Assembly (NCBI GenBank): GCA_003612625.1
Contig: RAZJ01000016.1
Coordinates: 1 to 58,692, forward strand
Direction: 5' to 3'
DNA from: a bacterium 1XD42-1
GTDB taxonomy: Bacteria; Bacillota; Clostridia; Oscillospirales; Ruminococcaceae
DNA length: 58,692 nt
The notes below the pieces were generated by a model. That model was not told where the DNA came from, searched no databases, and saw nothing but the letters and a program-made list of their open reading frames with translations. The translations under genes and the position numbers were made by a program. Positions 25,743-34,823 of the stretch are shown piece by piece. How positions within the stretch are numbered: the first letter of the stretch is position 1; each line of letters starts with the position of its first letter.

Positions 25743-26477
25743 TTACATATTTTTTGCAGCAATAATTTGATCTGATATTCCCTGAAATATCCATTTTTCA
25801 CCTTTATAAAATGTGAGCAACGTATTTACTTTCTTTTTATCTAGTTTGGCTTGCAATACTTTAGCTTTTGCTGTATATATCATTGCCTGCTGTATCTTTT
25901 CAACAGTTAACTCTGGCGAAAAGCTACTCAAATTTACAACCCTGGACGCAACACTTTTTACATAGTTTCGGTTTAATTTCTCCTCATTTGGCGTAAGATA
26001 ACAATCCATTTTTTTTATATCCGTATTTACTAATATGGTTCCATGCTGGCATAAAATCCTGCCATTTGTATAGAATGCATTTCCACTGAATTTTTTATCA
26101 AATACCAGCAAATCATTCCGTCCATTAAACAGAACTTCCAATCCAAAATATTCTAAGGTTTTAGCTACCAGTTGCTGATATTCCGTCTTTTTTGCAGCAG
26201 CTTCCAGGCATATAATAGAGAAATTTAAATTTCCTAAATCATGATATACTGCCCCGCCTCCCGAACGCCTTCTGGCTAATTGTCCACCATCTGCTAAAAA
26301 CTGATCTACTTTACATTCTATATAGGCATCCTGATTTCTGCCAATCACGATTGTATGATCATTCTGCCATAAAAATAAAATTGTAGTTTCTTCATCAGCA
26401 TATTCAAATAAAGCTTCTTCCATTGCCAGATTCCAATATGGATCAGTGGTATCGGAAATGATATAAAAGTAATTCAT
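25743..26477 (-). CDS. lplA: Lipoate-protein ligase (LplA family, short form)
   Basis: 244 residues. FLWQNDHTIVIGRNQDAY and the signature RRRSGGGAVYHDLGNLNFS (about 69-87), then the Lys-containing KFSGNAFY, identify the LplA catalytic domain. It activates lipoate with ATP and attaches it to a carrier lysine. The C-terminal accessory domain of full LplA (~330 residues) is mostly missing. The obvious partner is GcvH two genes upstream. It overlaps lpdA by four bases (ATGA). Confidence 0.88.
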   Translation of the reverse strand: MNYFYIISDTTDPYWNLAMEEALFEYADEETTILFLWQNDHTIVIGRNQDAYIECKVDQFLADGGQLARRRSGGGAVYHDLGNLNFSIICLEAAAKKTEYQQLVAKTLEYFGLEVLFNGRNDLLVFDKKFSGNAFYTNGRILCQHGTILVNTDIKKMDCYLTPNEEKLNRNYVKSVASRVVNLSSFSPELTVEKIQQAMIYTAKAKVLQAKLDKKKVNTLLTFYKGEKWIFQGISDQIIAAKNM

Positions 26478-27766
26478 CTCATTTTCTCCAACAAAAGCAT
26501 CATTACATCTGTAATCGCTTCACAATAGCTGGGATGTGGCCTAATTGATACCAGCATATCTTCCAGTGATAAGTTATGATTGATTGCCAGTGCCAATTCT
26601 GCAACAATATCCCCTGCTCTTTCACATATGAGCTGCGCACCTATTATTTTCTTAGTTTCCAAGTCTGCAACTACCTTTATGAATCCCCTTTCTTTTGTTA
26701 CAATCATGGTTCTGGCATTGGAATACAAATTCTGTTTTGCTGTAATTACCCTGATACCTTTATTTTTTGCTTCCTGCTCAGTCAGACCAACAGAAGCAAT
26801 TTCCTGGCTGGCAATAATCGTTTTTACGATTGCGGACGGCTTTGTTACTGCCACTCCTGCTATCCAACGGGCAACCTGTCTGCCTTGTTCCATACCGATA
26901 TGGGCTAACTGATGGCTTCCATCTACTACGTCTCCAGCCGCAAATATTCCTGATACTTTTGTTCTGCCAAAAGTATCTGTTATAATGCCATTATGAGGAC
27001 CTATATCAAAATATGTATTATTCAGTCCCTCTAAATTAGGAATACGTCCCATAGCAGACAATATGACTGCATCATTTTCTATTTGTAATGTTTCAAAATT
27101 CGTTTTTGTTTGGATACGGATTCCTTTTTGTTTCATACTTTGTGTTAAATTGACTGCTATTTCTTTATCCCATTTCTGTAAAATGCGTTCTCCCCGAATT
27201 GAAATAGTCACATCTGACCCTAATGCACAAAAAATAGATGCAAATTCCACAGCAACCGGCCCACCGCCTAATATATGTAGATTTCTAGGGATTTCATCCA
27301 GTTCAAGCAGCTTATCACTGGATATTGCTTTTGATATAAAAGGCTTTATTGGAACTGCTCCGGTAGCAATTAAAATATTCTTTGTTTCAAAATCTGTTCC
27401 ATTACAAGAAATTCTATTTTTTTCTTTTATAGATGCTGTTCCTTGGATAACTTTAATCTTTTTCTGAAGCATTTGCTGCGTAAGTCCATTCCGTAAGCTC
27501 GAAATAATTTCCGCTTTTCTCGCCATCGTTTTATAAAAATCAATTTGAGTTTCTGTAAACGAAATTCCGTTTTCTATTGCTATATCCATTTCTGTCCGTA
27601 TTTTTGCTACATGGGATAGAAACTTAGTAGGTACACAGCCCCGATTTAAACAAGTCCCCCCTAATTGATCCTTTTCAAAAAGAATCATTCTTAACCCTAA
27701 CCGCACCCCTTCTAATGCCGCAGAATATCCTGCCGGGCCTCCGCCAATAATTGCTAAATCATACAT
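26474..27766 (-). CDS. lpdA: Dihydrolipoamide dehydrogenase
   Basis: 430 residues. An FAD-binding GGGPAGYSAA, redox-active disulfide GGTCLNRGCVPTK (Cys39, Cys44), NAD-binding HILGGGPVAVEFA, FAD site TKVSGIFAAGDVVDG, and C-terminal RPHPSYCEAI with the active-site His/Glu are present. It reoxidises dihydrolipoyl groups with NAD. It is a little shorter than the usual ~470. It shares one base with the gcvH stop, so translation is coupled. No GcvP/GcvT or 2-oxoacid dehydrogenase genes are near. Confidence 0.9.
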   Translation of the reverse strand: MYDLAIIGGGPAGYSAALEGVRLGLRMILFEKDQLGGTCLNRGCVPTKFLSHVAKIRTEMDIAIENGISFTETQIDFYKTMARKAEIISSLRNGLTQQMLQKKIKVIQGTASIKEKNRISCNGTDFETKNILIATGAVPIKPFISKAISSDKLLELDEIPRNLHILGGGPVAVEFASIFCALGSDVTISIRGERILQKWDKEIAVNLTQSMKQKGIRIQTKTNFETLQIENDAVILSAMGRIPNLEGLNNTYFDIGPHNGIITDTFGRTKVSGIFAAGDVVDGSHQLAHIGMEQGRQVARWIAGVAVTKPSAIVKTIIASQEIASVGLTEQEAKNKGIRVITAKQNLYSNARTMIVTKERGFIKVVADLETKKIIGAQLICERAGDIVAELALAINHNLSLEDMLVSIRPHPSYCEAITDVMMLLLEKMR

Positions 27767-28134
27767 TACAATTCATCCCTATATTTTTGATACTCTTCTT
27801 TGGACATTAAACCATCTGCAAACTGTTCTGCTTTTGCTTCTATAAACCAGCTTTTATAAGGATTATTACTTATATTTTCAAGATTCTCCAACAAATTCTC
27901 ATTGACAGAAACCACTTCCCCAGTAACCGGAGAAATTAAATCCGATACTGTTTTCACACTTTCAATATCTCCAAATCTTTCGTTAATCTCTATTCTTTCC
28001 CCTACTTCTGGAAGATTTAAAAACATAATACTGCCTAACTGTTCCACCGCATAGGCACTAATCCCTATCTTAACTGTATGATCTTCTTGATATACCCATA
28101 TATGATCTTTGGAAAATAAATCATTGTTTTCCAT
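27766..28134 (-). CDS. gcvH: GcvH-like lipoyl carrier protein
   Basis: 122 residues. The lipoyl hairpin contains GDIESVKTVSDLISPVTGEV with Lys61 as the lipoylated residue, and the C-terminal half has the GcvH helix NPYKSWFIEAK. The start is ATG 28134, with GGGAG at good distance. The frame from 28167 would overlap the activator. It lies between a BCR/HAD activator and lpdA rather than with glycine cleavage genes, so it probably serves as a redox or substrate carrier for this operon. Confidence 0.87.
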   Translation of the reverse strand: MENNDLFSKDHIWVYQEDHTVKIGISAYAVEQLGSIMFLNLPEVGERIEINERFGDIESVKTVSDLISPVTGEVVSVNENLLENLENISNNPYKSWFIEAKAEQFADGLMSKEEYQKYRDEL

Positions 28135-28136
28135 TA

Positions 28137-28898
28137 TTACAACTCCCTTTCTCTGGGCTGACAGCATAGTTCAGCACATCCTATGGCAGAAAGATATTGG
28201 GGATTATCTGGAATAAAAACAGTTCTTCCTAATATTCGCTCTGCAAAAGGCCCTATCCCTATAATCCCTGCTAACCCACCTGATAATAAAATAGAATTAC
28301 TTTCTATTTTGCTTAAAAGCACTTTCGCCTGTGTAAATATCTGGTACAACACTGCTTTTATAATTGACTCAGCAGGAACATCTCCAGCAATGGCTTCTAC
28401 AATTTCAGTCTGTGCAAAAACAGCACAGACTGAAGAAATCCGAAGTTCTGGTTGGGTAAAGTCAGATAAAAGATCAATTTCTTTAAAATCCATTTTTAAC
28501 ATTTCTAATGTATTTTTTAAGAACATCCCACAGCCTGCTGCGCATTTATCATTTACAAAAAATTCCTTTAATTTTCCATTTTCCTGACGGATAATTTTTG
28601 TATCCTGCCCGCCAATATCCAAAATTACTTTTTCTTTTGGATATTGGCGGTTTGCTCCAACTGCAAGGGCTATTAATTCACTAACATTTTTTTGCGCTTC
28701 TATATTCTTCCGGCCATATCCGCAAGAAATGATTTGACAGTTTGGATATTGTTTATAAAATTGTGCTGTCTGAGCCAAAAAATATTTTTTTTGAGCGACA
28801 GGGGTTTTCTGGGAAAATAACTTTAAAATTTTCCTGTCATGGTTCAAAATACAATATTTTGTGTAGGTGGAACCTACATCAATCCCTATACTGTACAT
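28137..28898 (-). CDS. BCR/HAD-family ATPase activator (2-hydroxyacyl-CoA dehydratase activase, HgdC-like)
   Basis: 253 residues of the ASKHA ATPase fold. The phosphate loops GIDVGSTYTK (5-14) and LDIGGQDTK (93-101) are present, with the [4Fe-4S]-binding Cys of CAAGCGMF (Cys119/Cys123) and SSVCAVF (Cys158). It uses ATP to inject an electron at very low potential into the partner dehydratase/reductase. The two genes upstream encode that partner. It overlaps 28886-30034 by 13 nt. Confidence 0.88.
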   Translation of the reverse strand: MYSIGIDVGSTYTKYCILNHDRKILKLFSQKTPVAQKKYFLAQTAQFYKQYPNCQIISCGYGRKNIEAQKNVSELIALAVGANRQYPKEKVILDIGGQDTKIIRQENGKLKEFFVNDKCAAGCGMFLKNTLEMLKMDFKEIDLLSDFTQPELRISSVCAVFAQTEIVEAIAGDVPAESIIKAVLYQIFTQAKVLLSKIESNSILLSGGLAGIIGIGPFAERILGRTVFIPDNPQYLSAIGCAELCCQPREREL

Positions 28899-30034
28899 AC
28901 ACTCTCTATCAGCAGTTCTATCTGCTGAGCTGCTTTTGTTATATTAACAAAAGTCCGGTCAAGCATATCAATTTCCAGTTCTGCCTGGGGAATATTGATA
29001 TCACAGGCAGAGACAAAGTCACATTTGCAGCTTTTATTATGCAAAACAATTGTACCTGCTGCCCCTGATCTTTGAATACAGCCTGTTAGTTTTTTTCTTT
29101 TTGTTTCCTGGGTTAAATTAAGAAAAGTATTATTATAAGCATAGAAAAGTTTTTGAAACGGCTCATCCCCCAAATATTCCAAACTCCACCAAGTAATATA
29201 ATTGGAACCTACAATCCGGCAGTTTTCCAGTAATTCCTGTAAATAGCGTTTTGGATGATACCATAGTGGATACCCTAGCCAGAATAGTGCCGGTTTGGAT
29301 AAATCCGCCAGTGGAAATTCCAATAATTCCTGAGCCAGCAATGTATATAATTCCACTGTTTCCGGTTTGCAGCGGGAAGTTATCAAGAATGAGATAGCAT
29401 CAAAAAATAAAGTAGGCGAAATTTCCCGATGAGGCAAAAGCTCTATTACTTGATTCCAGGATTCTACACTTTTTTGGCTGTGCTCAATCAATTCCATAAG
29501 GCACTCAAGGTCAAGTTTGTTTCCACTTAGTTGTTCCATCTGTACAATCAATTCTTTATGCTGTTTTGTTACATAATCATAAGCAAACTCTAAATTGGCT
29601 GCTTCCCCAGGATAATCTAATATAATAAGCGGGACCTTATATTTTTGAGCTAAAATATTCCACCAGTTAGGTAAAGTATTACACTGGTTATTGGTAGCGA
29701 TCAATACATCCGGCTTCGGAGGCATTCCACGAGGTGCCTCCTTTAAAGTCAGACTGCCTTCTATACAACAGGCATAGGAACAACAATCCCGGCAAAGAAA
29801 CTGTTTTTCACTTTCCTCTAATAAGGTCTGTTCTTTTCCGCTGGCGGCAATGACTGCCGCATAGCTTTCCGGATAAAAATAGGATATATCTAAAGCCTCC
29901 AGAATTTCTACCGGTGTAAAAGCTGTTACCCATGCTACTTTTTTCTGAGGCGGTTTTCCTCTGGAATATTTGGAGAAGTCTTTGTAATATTCCCGCATTA
30001 ATTTTGCCTGAAGCTGTGTTGATGATAATGCCAT
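28886..30034 (-). CDS. 2-hydroxyacyl-CoA dehydratase / benzoyl-CoA reductase-like subunit (BcrB-type)
   Basis: 382 residues. The family pattern is PVEILEALDI, a dense Cys cluster CRDCCSYACC (Cys81, 84, 85, 89, 90) and TNNQCNTLPNWW (Cys118). These fit a subunit binding an iron-sulfur cluster, either in dehydratases or in double-cubane reductases. I chose ATG 30034 with GGAGGG upstream over the earlier frame at 30082, which overlaps the preceding gene. The substrate is not evident, and the five-Cys stretch is richer than the usual family pattern. Confidence 0.82.
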   Translation of the reverse strand: MALSSTQLQAKLMREYYKDFSKYSRGKPPQKKVAWVTAFTPVEILEALDISYFYPESYAAVIAASGKEQTLLEESEKQFLCRDCCSYACCIEGSLTLKEAPRGMPPKPDVLIATNNQCNTLPNWWNILAQKYKVPLIILDYPGEAANLEFAYDYVTKQHKELIVQMEQLSGNKLDLECLMELIEHSQKSVESWNQVIELLPHREISPTLFFDAISFLITSRCKPETVELYTLLAQELLEFPLADLSKPALFWLGYPLWYHPKRYLQELLENCRIVGSNYITWWSLEYLGDEPFQKLFYAYNNTFLNLTQETKRKKLTGCIQRSGAAGTIVLHNKSCKCDFVSACDINIPQAELEIDMLDRTFVNITKAAQQIELLIESVCTV

Positions 30035-30050
30035 AATCCAATTCCCTCCT

Positions 30051-30995
30051 CTACAAAATATCCGCAAATGCTTCAACAGCAAATTCTAATTTCCTATTAT
30101 CCGTAGAATTAGACATTACTACTTGCAGGACAGGAATACCCTGCTCATCCAACATTTTCTTATATATGGAAAAAAGATAATCATATGGTTCACAATATTT
30201 TTGTGTTGCAAAGATGACACCTTGTACATTTTTATATTTAATTTCTTCTAAATCATTCTTTAATATACAACGGAAATTATTTTGTGTTGGTGATAAATGA
30301 TTATGTAAAATCTTAGCGGCAATATCCATATAAATATCATTGCTGGGATCTAGTTTGGGGCCTGAAAATAAGCGTTTGGATTCTGTTAAATTATCTCCTA
30401 CAATTTTCATCCCAGCATTTTCTATTGTAGCAGCAAGCTCTGTATTTGAGAGAAAAGAACCAACAAGATAAATCGGTTTTCCATTTGCAGGTTTATCTGG
30501 AAGTTCAGATAAGACTGTCTGCTCGTATAGTGGCTTCTGCAACATGTCATGAATAGATTTTAAATAGAATTTATACGATATATTTTCAATATTTTCATAT
30601 AAGCTAATTAGCTCTTTATTGCGTTCATTGACCTTCTGTATCCGTTGTGGAATGTCGGTAATACTGACCTTATAATATCCTTCTACTGCTTTCTGATATT
30701 GCTGAATCTCTGCCGCCAGATATGTTTCTGCTGCACCATCCTGGCGGGCTGGAACTCCAAACTGATAAAGAAATTTTTCTTTACAGTTAGACAAGTAACT
30801 GCCCATAATCCGGCAACTGTCACAACTTTTTGGGAAAACAGCTCCATCTATTGAATCATCTTCCAATACTTGAGAAATATAATCGGCTGCATAACCACAA
30901 TAATGTGATATTTTCTCTTCTCCTTGATAACCAATAAATCGTATTGTATCACAAATTTCCTCTGGAATAAATCCAGACAAAGATAGTATTTTCAT
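30051..30995 (-). CDS. 2-hydroxyacyl-CoA dehydratase / BcrC-like second subunit
   Basis: 314 residues. The N-terminal half has Cys15, Cys33 and the cluster-binding PKSCDSCRIMGSYLSNC (Cys58, 61, 71). The C-terminal half has the family segment VIFATQKYCEPYDYLF and an EAF near the end. It is expected to pair with the next gene product as a heterodimer. GGAGG lies four bases before the ATG. It is the first gene of the six-gene coupled operon. Confidence 0.82.
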   Translation of the reverse strand: MKILSLSGFIPEEICDTIRFIGYQGEEKISHYCGYAADYISQVLEDDSIDGAVFPKSCDSCRIMGSYLSNCKEKFLYQFGVPARQDGAAETYLAAEIQQYQKAVEGYYKVSITDIPQRIQKVNERNKELISLYENIENISYKFYLKSIHDMLQKPLYEQTVLSELPDKPANGKPIYLVGSFLSNTELAATIENAGMKIVGDNLTESKRLFSGPKLDPSNDIYMDIAAKILHNHLSPTQNNFRCILKNDLEEIKYKNVQGVIFATQKYCEPYDYLFSIYKKMLDEQGIPVLQVVMSNSTDNRKLEFAVEAFADIL

Positions 30996-31040
30996 TTAAC
31001 CTCCACCTTAATATTAACAGTGCTATAAAATTTTACAACA

Positions 31041-32009
31041 CTATTTTTTTATAAAATCAATATCATAATTTGTTTTTAAATATTGTAAAAGACAATTTGT
31101 AGCTTTTTCTGCACCATACCCATTTACATGGCCTTCATCATATAAATCACCATAAGAAAAACCTAATTCTTTCCACATGCGATTCATATCAAGTATTTGA
31201 ACTGTATTATTGTTTACATAGTATTTTTTCAGATAATTATTGATTTTAATTTGCTCTATACTGCTCAATCCTGTTTGTTCTTTATATGGTACACTAACAA
31301 ATATTACTGAAACTTCTTTTTCTTCCAACAGAACAAGTAAATTTTCTAAACATTCTTTTCCTGACGGAGTCAATTCTCTAAGTTCATTGATCCCTGAGGT
31401 ATCTTGTGTGAACCAATTATCTCCAGGATCAGAACAAATTTTATCTGGGTAACTATCTGCTACCGTTGTCAATCCCTCTTGAAACCAGTCTTTTGTATTA
31501 CTAAAAATAGCGAAATCCTCTTTTGATAGTTCCTTCCATCGTGTATGATATTTAATAAAAGGAATATAATAGCTCCAATGATTATCAAAAACGCAGTATT
31601 TGATGGCTTCAATCTTATTTTTATTCAACGGCAGTATTCCAAAAGTGCGCCATGCTAAAGTTTCACGTCGTCCTTCATCCATAGGTGAGAGGGTATGTGT
31701 TTCTAAAACAATTAGATTAGGGGTATGAATTTTTAACAACTCATACGCAAGAAAATACAGTTGCTCTATGTGTGTGCCATCTACAGGATAACTAAATACT
31801 AGAATATCTTCTTCATATGTTTTTCTAAAATCCTCTACCATTCGATTTGGACCTATTCCCCGATTTGCATGAGAATTTCCTAGTATCAAAATATCTATTT
31901 TTTCTTGTTCATTATAATTTTTCCACTTCCCATAAGAATACTTCCATAAAAATAGAGGTTGCAATAATACAAAAAATATTACCAGGTTTAATAAAAGGAA
32001 TACTATCAT
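31041..32009 (-). CDS. SGNH-like membrane-anchored protein (paralogue of 40938-41996)
   Basis: 322 residues. One N-terminal membrane helix (about 1-22) precedes an extracytoplasmic domain. ILILGNSHANRGIG (block I, with Ser in GNSH) and a late DEGHVNGYGAEK (Asp/His block) point to an SGNH-hydrolase-like fold, as found in proteins that transfer or remove O-acyl groups with MBOAT partners. The ATG has no clear RBS and the frame is open upstream through a (TA)11 tract, so the N-terminus is uncertain. The paralogue has ~15 more residues there. Confidence 0.65.
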   Translation of the reverse strand: MIVFLLLNLVIFFVLLQPLFLWKYSYGKWKNYNEQEKIDILILGNSHANRGIGPNRMVEDFRKTYEEDILVFSYPVDGTHIEQLYFLAYELLKIHTPNLIVLETHTLSPMDEGRRETLAWRTFGILPLNKNKIEAIKYCVFDNHWSYYIPFIKYHTRWKELSKEDFAIFSNTKDWFQEGLTTVADSYPDKICSDPGDNWFTQDTSGINELRELTPSGKECLENLLVLLEEKEVSVIFVSVPYKEQTGLSSIEQIKINNYLKKYYVNNNTVQILDMNRMWKELGFSYGDLYDEGHVNGYGAEKATNCLLQYLKTNYDIDFIKK

Positions 32010-32012
32010 TTT

Positions 32013-32052
32013 AACTATTCGTATATATATATATATATATATACGGATAGTT
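32013..32052. repeat. (TA)11 tract inside a 40-nt palindrome
   Basis: The TA repeat covers 32022-32043, flanked by AACTATTCG and CGGATAGTT, which pair except for one T-G. It lies immediately before the start of the SGNH-like gene. Change in repeat number could alter expression. On the plus strand it is followed by a T-rich run, but no plus-strand gene ends there. Confidence 0.75.
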
Positions 32053-32080
32053 TTTTATTTTTCTGCATAAACTCTATCTC

Positions 32081-33973
32081 CTACTTCTTTTTCAAAACAT
32101 CAATTTCAAATTCTCTCTTTGCTTGTTTCAATGCATCTGCAATAACTTCGTCCATATTATAATATTGATAGTTTCCTAGCATACCGCCAAAAATAACATT
32201 AGGATATTCTTTCGCTAATTCCAAGTATCGCAGGTATAATTCGTTATTCCTCTCATCATTGACTGGGTAATAAGGCTCTTTTCCAGGCATCCATATTTCT
32301 GGATACTCATAAGTAATTACCGTCTTCTGACTTTTCATATCTGTAAAATGCTTATGTTCAATAATACGGGTAAATTTTGTTCCACTATCACAATAATAAA
32401 TAACCGATCTTCCTTGAAAATCTGCCTCTTCCAAAATTGCTTCTTCAAAACGTAAACTGCGATACTCTAATGGTCCCAAACTATATTCAAAAAATTGGTC
32501 TATGGGACCTGTATAAATAATCTTTTCTGCAATATTCGGAAAAGCTTGTATTACATTTTGATAACTGATAGATGTTACAACAGTTGAACCTTCCAGAAGA
32601 TTTTCTACTAAAGAATTATATCCTCCTATTGGAATCCCCTGATATTTATCCATAAAATAACGTTCATCATACTCCATACGTAATGGAATTTTCTGAATCA
32701 TAGATGCCGGAAGCTTTTTGCATGAACGCCCCCACTGTTTTTCGATATAATCTTTTATCAACAATTCATAAACTTCTTTACCAACTAAAGAAAGTGCTTG
32801 CTCTTCTAAGTTATTTGGATTAGAGATATTTACTTTTTGTTCCAAAAGTTTTTCTTCAACTTCTTCTAACGTTACTGTTCCCCATATCTGTTGGAAAGTG
32901 TACATATTAAAGGGTATTGAATAAGTCTGTTCACCGTTTTTCGCCAGAACACAGTGAATATATGGCAAAAACTTTGCATAACGATTTACATATTCCCAAA
33001 TTTCTTTTCGATTCGTATGAAAAATATGTGCTCCATATTTATGAACAATAATCTCTTCAACTTTCTCACAATAGGTCTTCCCTCCTATATGAGGACGCTT
33101 ATCTATAACTAAGCATTTTTTTCCATGATTGACTGCCTCTCTTGCAAATGTGGCCCCATATAAACCAGCTCCAACAATTAGATAATCATAATGTTGATTA
33201 AAATAATTCCAAATCTCTTTCACCTGCTGCAAGGTAATTTTTTTGTCCAGATATTGCTGATAAAGATTACATAAAATAGCTGTATCTCCAAAAGCAATCT
33301 GTTGGCCTTTGTCCAGCCATAATACTTTATTACATAACTCTTGTACCTGCTGTATCGAATGGCTTACCAGAATTGTTGTAGCGCCACTTTTAATAATTTC
33401 CTGCATTTTGGCTTCACTTTTTTTACGAAAGGCTCCATCTCCTACAGAAAGGACTTCGTCTAATATTAGAATATCCGGTTGTACCAAAGATGCAATAGCA
33501 AAAGCAAGACGGGATTTCATACCGGAAGATAACTGTTTAAATGGCCTGTCCTGAAAACTTTTCAATTCCGCAAAATCAATAATAGTATCATATGTTTCAT
33601 CCATGAATTTTCGTGTATAGCCCAACATAGCTCCCCGAAGATATGCATTCTCCTTGACTGTTAAATCCCCATCAAATCCACTGGCAAGCTCCAACAAAGC
33701 AGCTATATTGCCTTTACATTTTACATAACCTGTCGTGGGTTCCATAATTCCAGCAATCGCTTTTAACAAAGTGGATTTTCCTGCGCCATTTGTCCCTATA
33801 ATTCCCAGCATATCCCCTTTATCTAAAGAAAATGTAATATCTTTATCTGCCCAAAACTCATTAATATGGTAGTTACGTTTTAAACGGCGTATGACATATT
33901 CTTTTAAGCCAATATCTTTGAAATCTCCTGTCATATAGCGAATAGAAAGATTTTTTACTTCTAAAATAGCCAT
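32081..33973 (-). CDS. wzt: Wzt-type polysaccharide ABC ATPase fused to UDP-galactopyranose mutase (intact)
   Basis: 630 residues. An ATPase domain (1-~245; Walker A GTNGAGKST 60-68, LSSGM, ILILDEVLS, SHS) is joined to a complete Glf domain. The latter has GAGLYGATFA (FAD), GAHIFHT, the helical domain with KQWGRSCKKLP, the mobile-loop IPLRMEYDERY, and YRSLRFE with the catalytic Arg. Glf converts UDP-galactopyranose to UDP-galactofuranose. The fusion ties galactofuranose supply to export. I chose ATG 33973 with GGAG upstream. It is a close paralogue of 1399-2973, which has lost Glf parts. Confidence 0.88.
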   Translation of the reverse strand: MAILEVKNLSIRYMTGDFKDIGLKEYVIRRLKRNYHINEFWADKDITFSLDKGDMLGIIGTNGAGKSTLLKAIAGIMEPTTGYVKCKGNIAALLELASGFDGDLTVKENAYLRGAMLGYTRKFMDETYDTIIDFAELKSFQDRPFKQLSSGMKSRLAFAIASLVQPDILILDEVLSVGDGAFRKKSEAKMQEIIKSGATTILVSHSIQQVQELCNKVLWLDKGQQIAFGDTAILCNLYQQYLDKKITLQQVKEIWNYFNQHYDYLIVGAGLYGATFAREAVNHGKKCLVIDKRPHIGGKTYCEKVEEIIVHKYGAHIFHTNRKEIWEYVNRYAKFLPYIHCVLAKNGEQTYSIPFNMYTFQQIWGTVTLEEVEEKLLEQKVNISNPNNLEEQALSLVGKEVYELLIKDYIEKQWGRSCKKLPASMIQKIPLRMEYDERYFMDKYQGIPIGGYNSLVENLLEGSTVVTSISYQNVIQAFPNIAEKIIYTGPIDQFFEYSLGPLEYRSLRFEEAILEEADFQGRSVIYYCDSGTKFTRIIEHKHFTDMKSQKTVITYEYPEIWMPGKEPYYPVNDERNNELYLRYLELAKEYPNVIFGGMLGNYQYYNMDEVIADALKQAKREFEIDVLKKK

Positions 33974-33985
33974 TATTTTCTCCAT

Positions 33986-34753
33986 CTATACATAATACAA
34001 AAACCTTGTATTATATTTTTTATAAATCCAGCATCCTAATGTTAAAACAATAACTACATCTCCAATCATAAGGAGATGAAACCAAATTGTAGGAATTGTG
34101 GCCTCAATAACAATCTTGCGAAAATATCTAGCAAATAAATAAATTGGATTTAATAAAAATAAATTTTGTGCCATGGGACTATAATTATCAATCGTATAGA
34201 AAATAGCAGACATATACATTAGTAATTGTAAGAATATAGACCAAAGATATTGAATATCTCGAAAAAAAACAAACCAAGCCGAAAGAACTAATCCTACACC
34301 AATATTAAATAAAACTAAACAAACAATCGGATATAAAAGAAAAATAAACTTCCAAGTAAATGTAATTTTGTCCAAAATACAGAATATAAAAAATACGCCT
34401 AATGTCAATATAAAGTTAATAAATGTCTGTATATTTTTAGAGAAAAGAAAAAGATATTTCGGAATATTAACCTTAGTAAAAATACCAGCATTCCCCATAA
34501 GAGATTGCATTCCTTGACTGCTAGATTCACTAAAACAAGAAAAAATTAAGTTTCCACAAAAAAGATAGGTTGTATAATGGGGCGTATTACGGCCAAAGAA
34601 CTGGGTAAAAACCAACCGCATTACTAGCAAGGTAAAAAGTGGAGAAAGCACACTCCATATCATTCCCAAAACAGTACGTTTATATTTCTTTTTGAAGTCA
34701 CGTTTTACCAGTTCTTCAAAAAGAAACTGATATCGCCTCATTTTAGAAAGCAT
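33986..34753 (-). CDS. wzm: Polysaccharide ABC-2 transporter permease Wzm
   Basis: 255 residues with about six membrane segments and the N-terminal RDFKKKYKRTVLGMIWSVLSPL motif of polysaccharide exporters. It pairs with the Wzt domain of the gene 12 nt downstream. It has the same length as, and high identity to, the permease at 2985-3752. The two wzm/wzt pairs form direct repeats ~31 kb apart. Confidence 0.9.
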   Translation of the reverse strand: MLSKMRRYQFLFEELVKRDFKKKYKRTVLGMIWSVLSPLFTLLVMRLVFTQFFGRNTPHYTTYLFCGNLIFSCFSESSSQGMQSLMGNAGIFTKVNIPKYLFLFSKNIQTFINFILTLGVFFIFCILDKITFTWKFIFLLYPIVCLVLFNIGVGLVLSAWFVFFRDIQYLWSIFLQLLMYMSAIFYTIDNYSPMAQNLFLLNPIYLFARYFRKIVIEATIPTIWFHLLMIGDVVIVLTLGCWIYKKYNTRFLYYV

Positions 34754-34823
34754 AATAGCTTTTACCCCTTTCTATGGCTTAAATAAAGCTACAAAAACGC
34801 TTAAATAGTTTCTAATTTATTTT

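Noticed and set aside
26576-26912. Plus-strand frames of ~110 codons opposite lpdA
   Set aside because: They are shadows of the strongly conserved dihydrolipoamide dehydrogenase frame.
32013-32060. (TA)11 palindrome followed by T run as a plus-strand terminator
   Set aside because: No plus-strand gene leads into it. On the minus strand the T run is on the wrong side.
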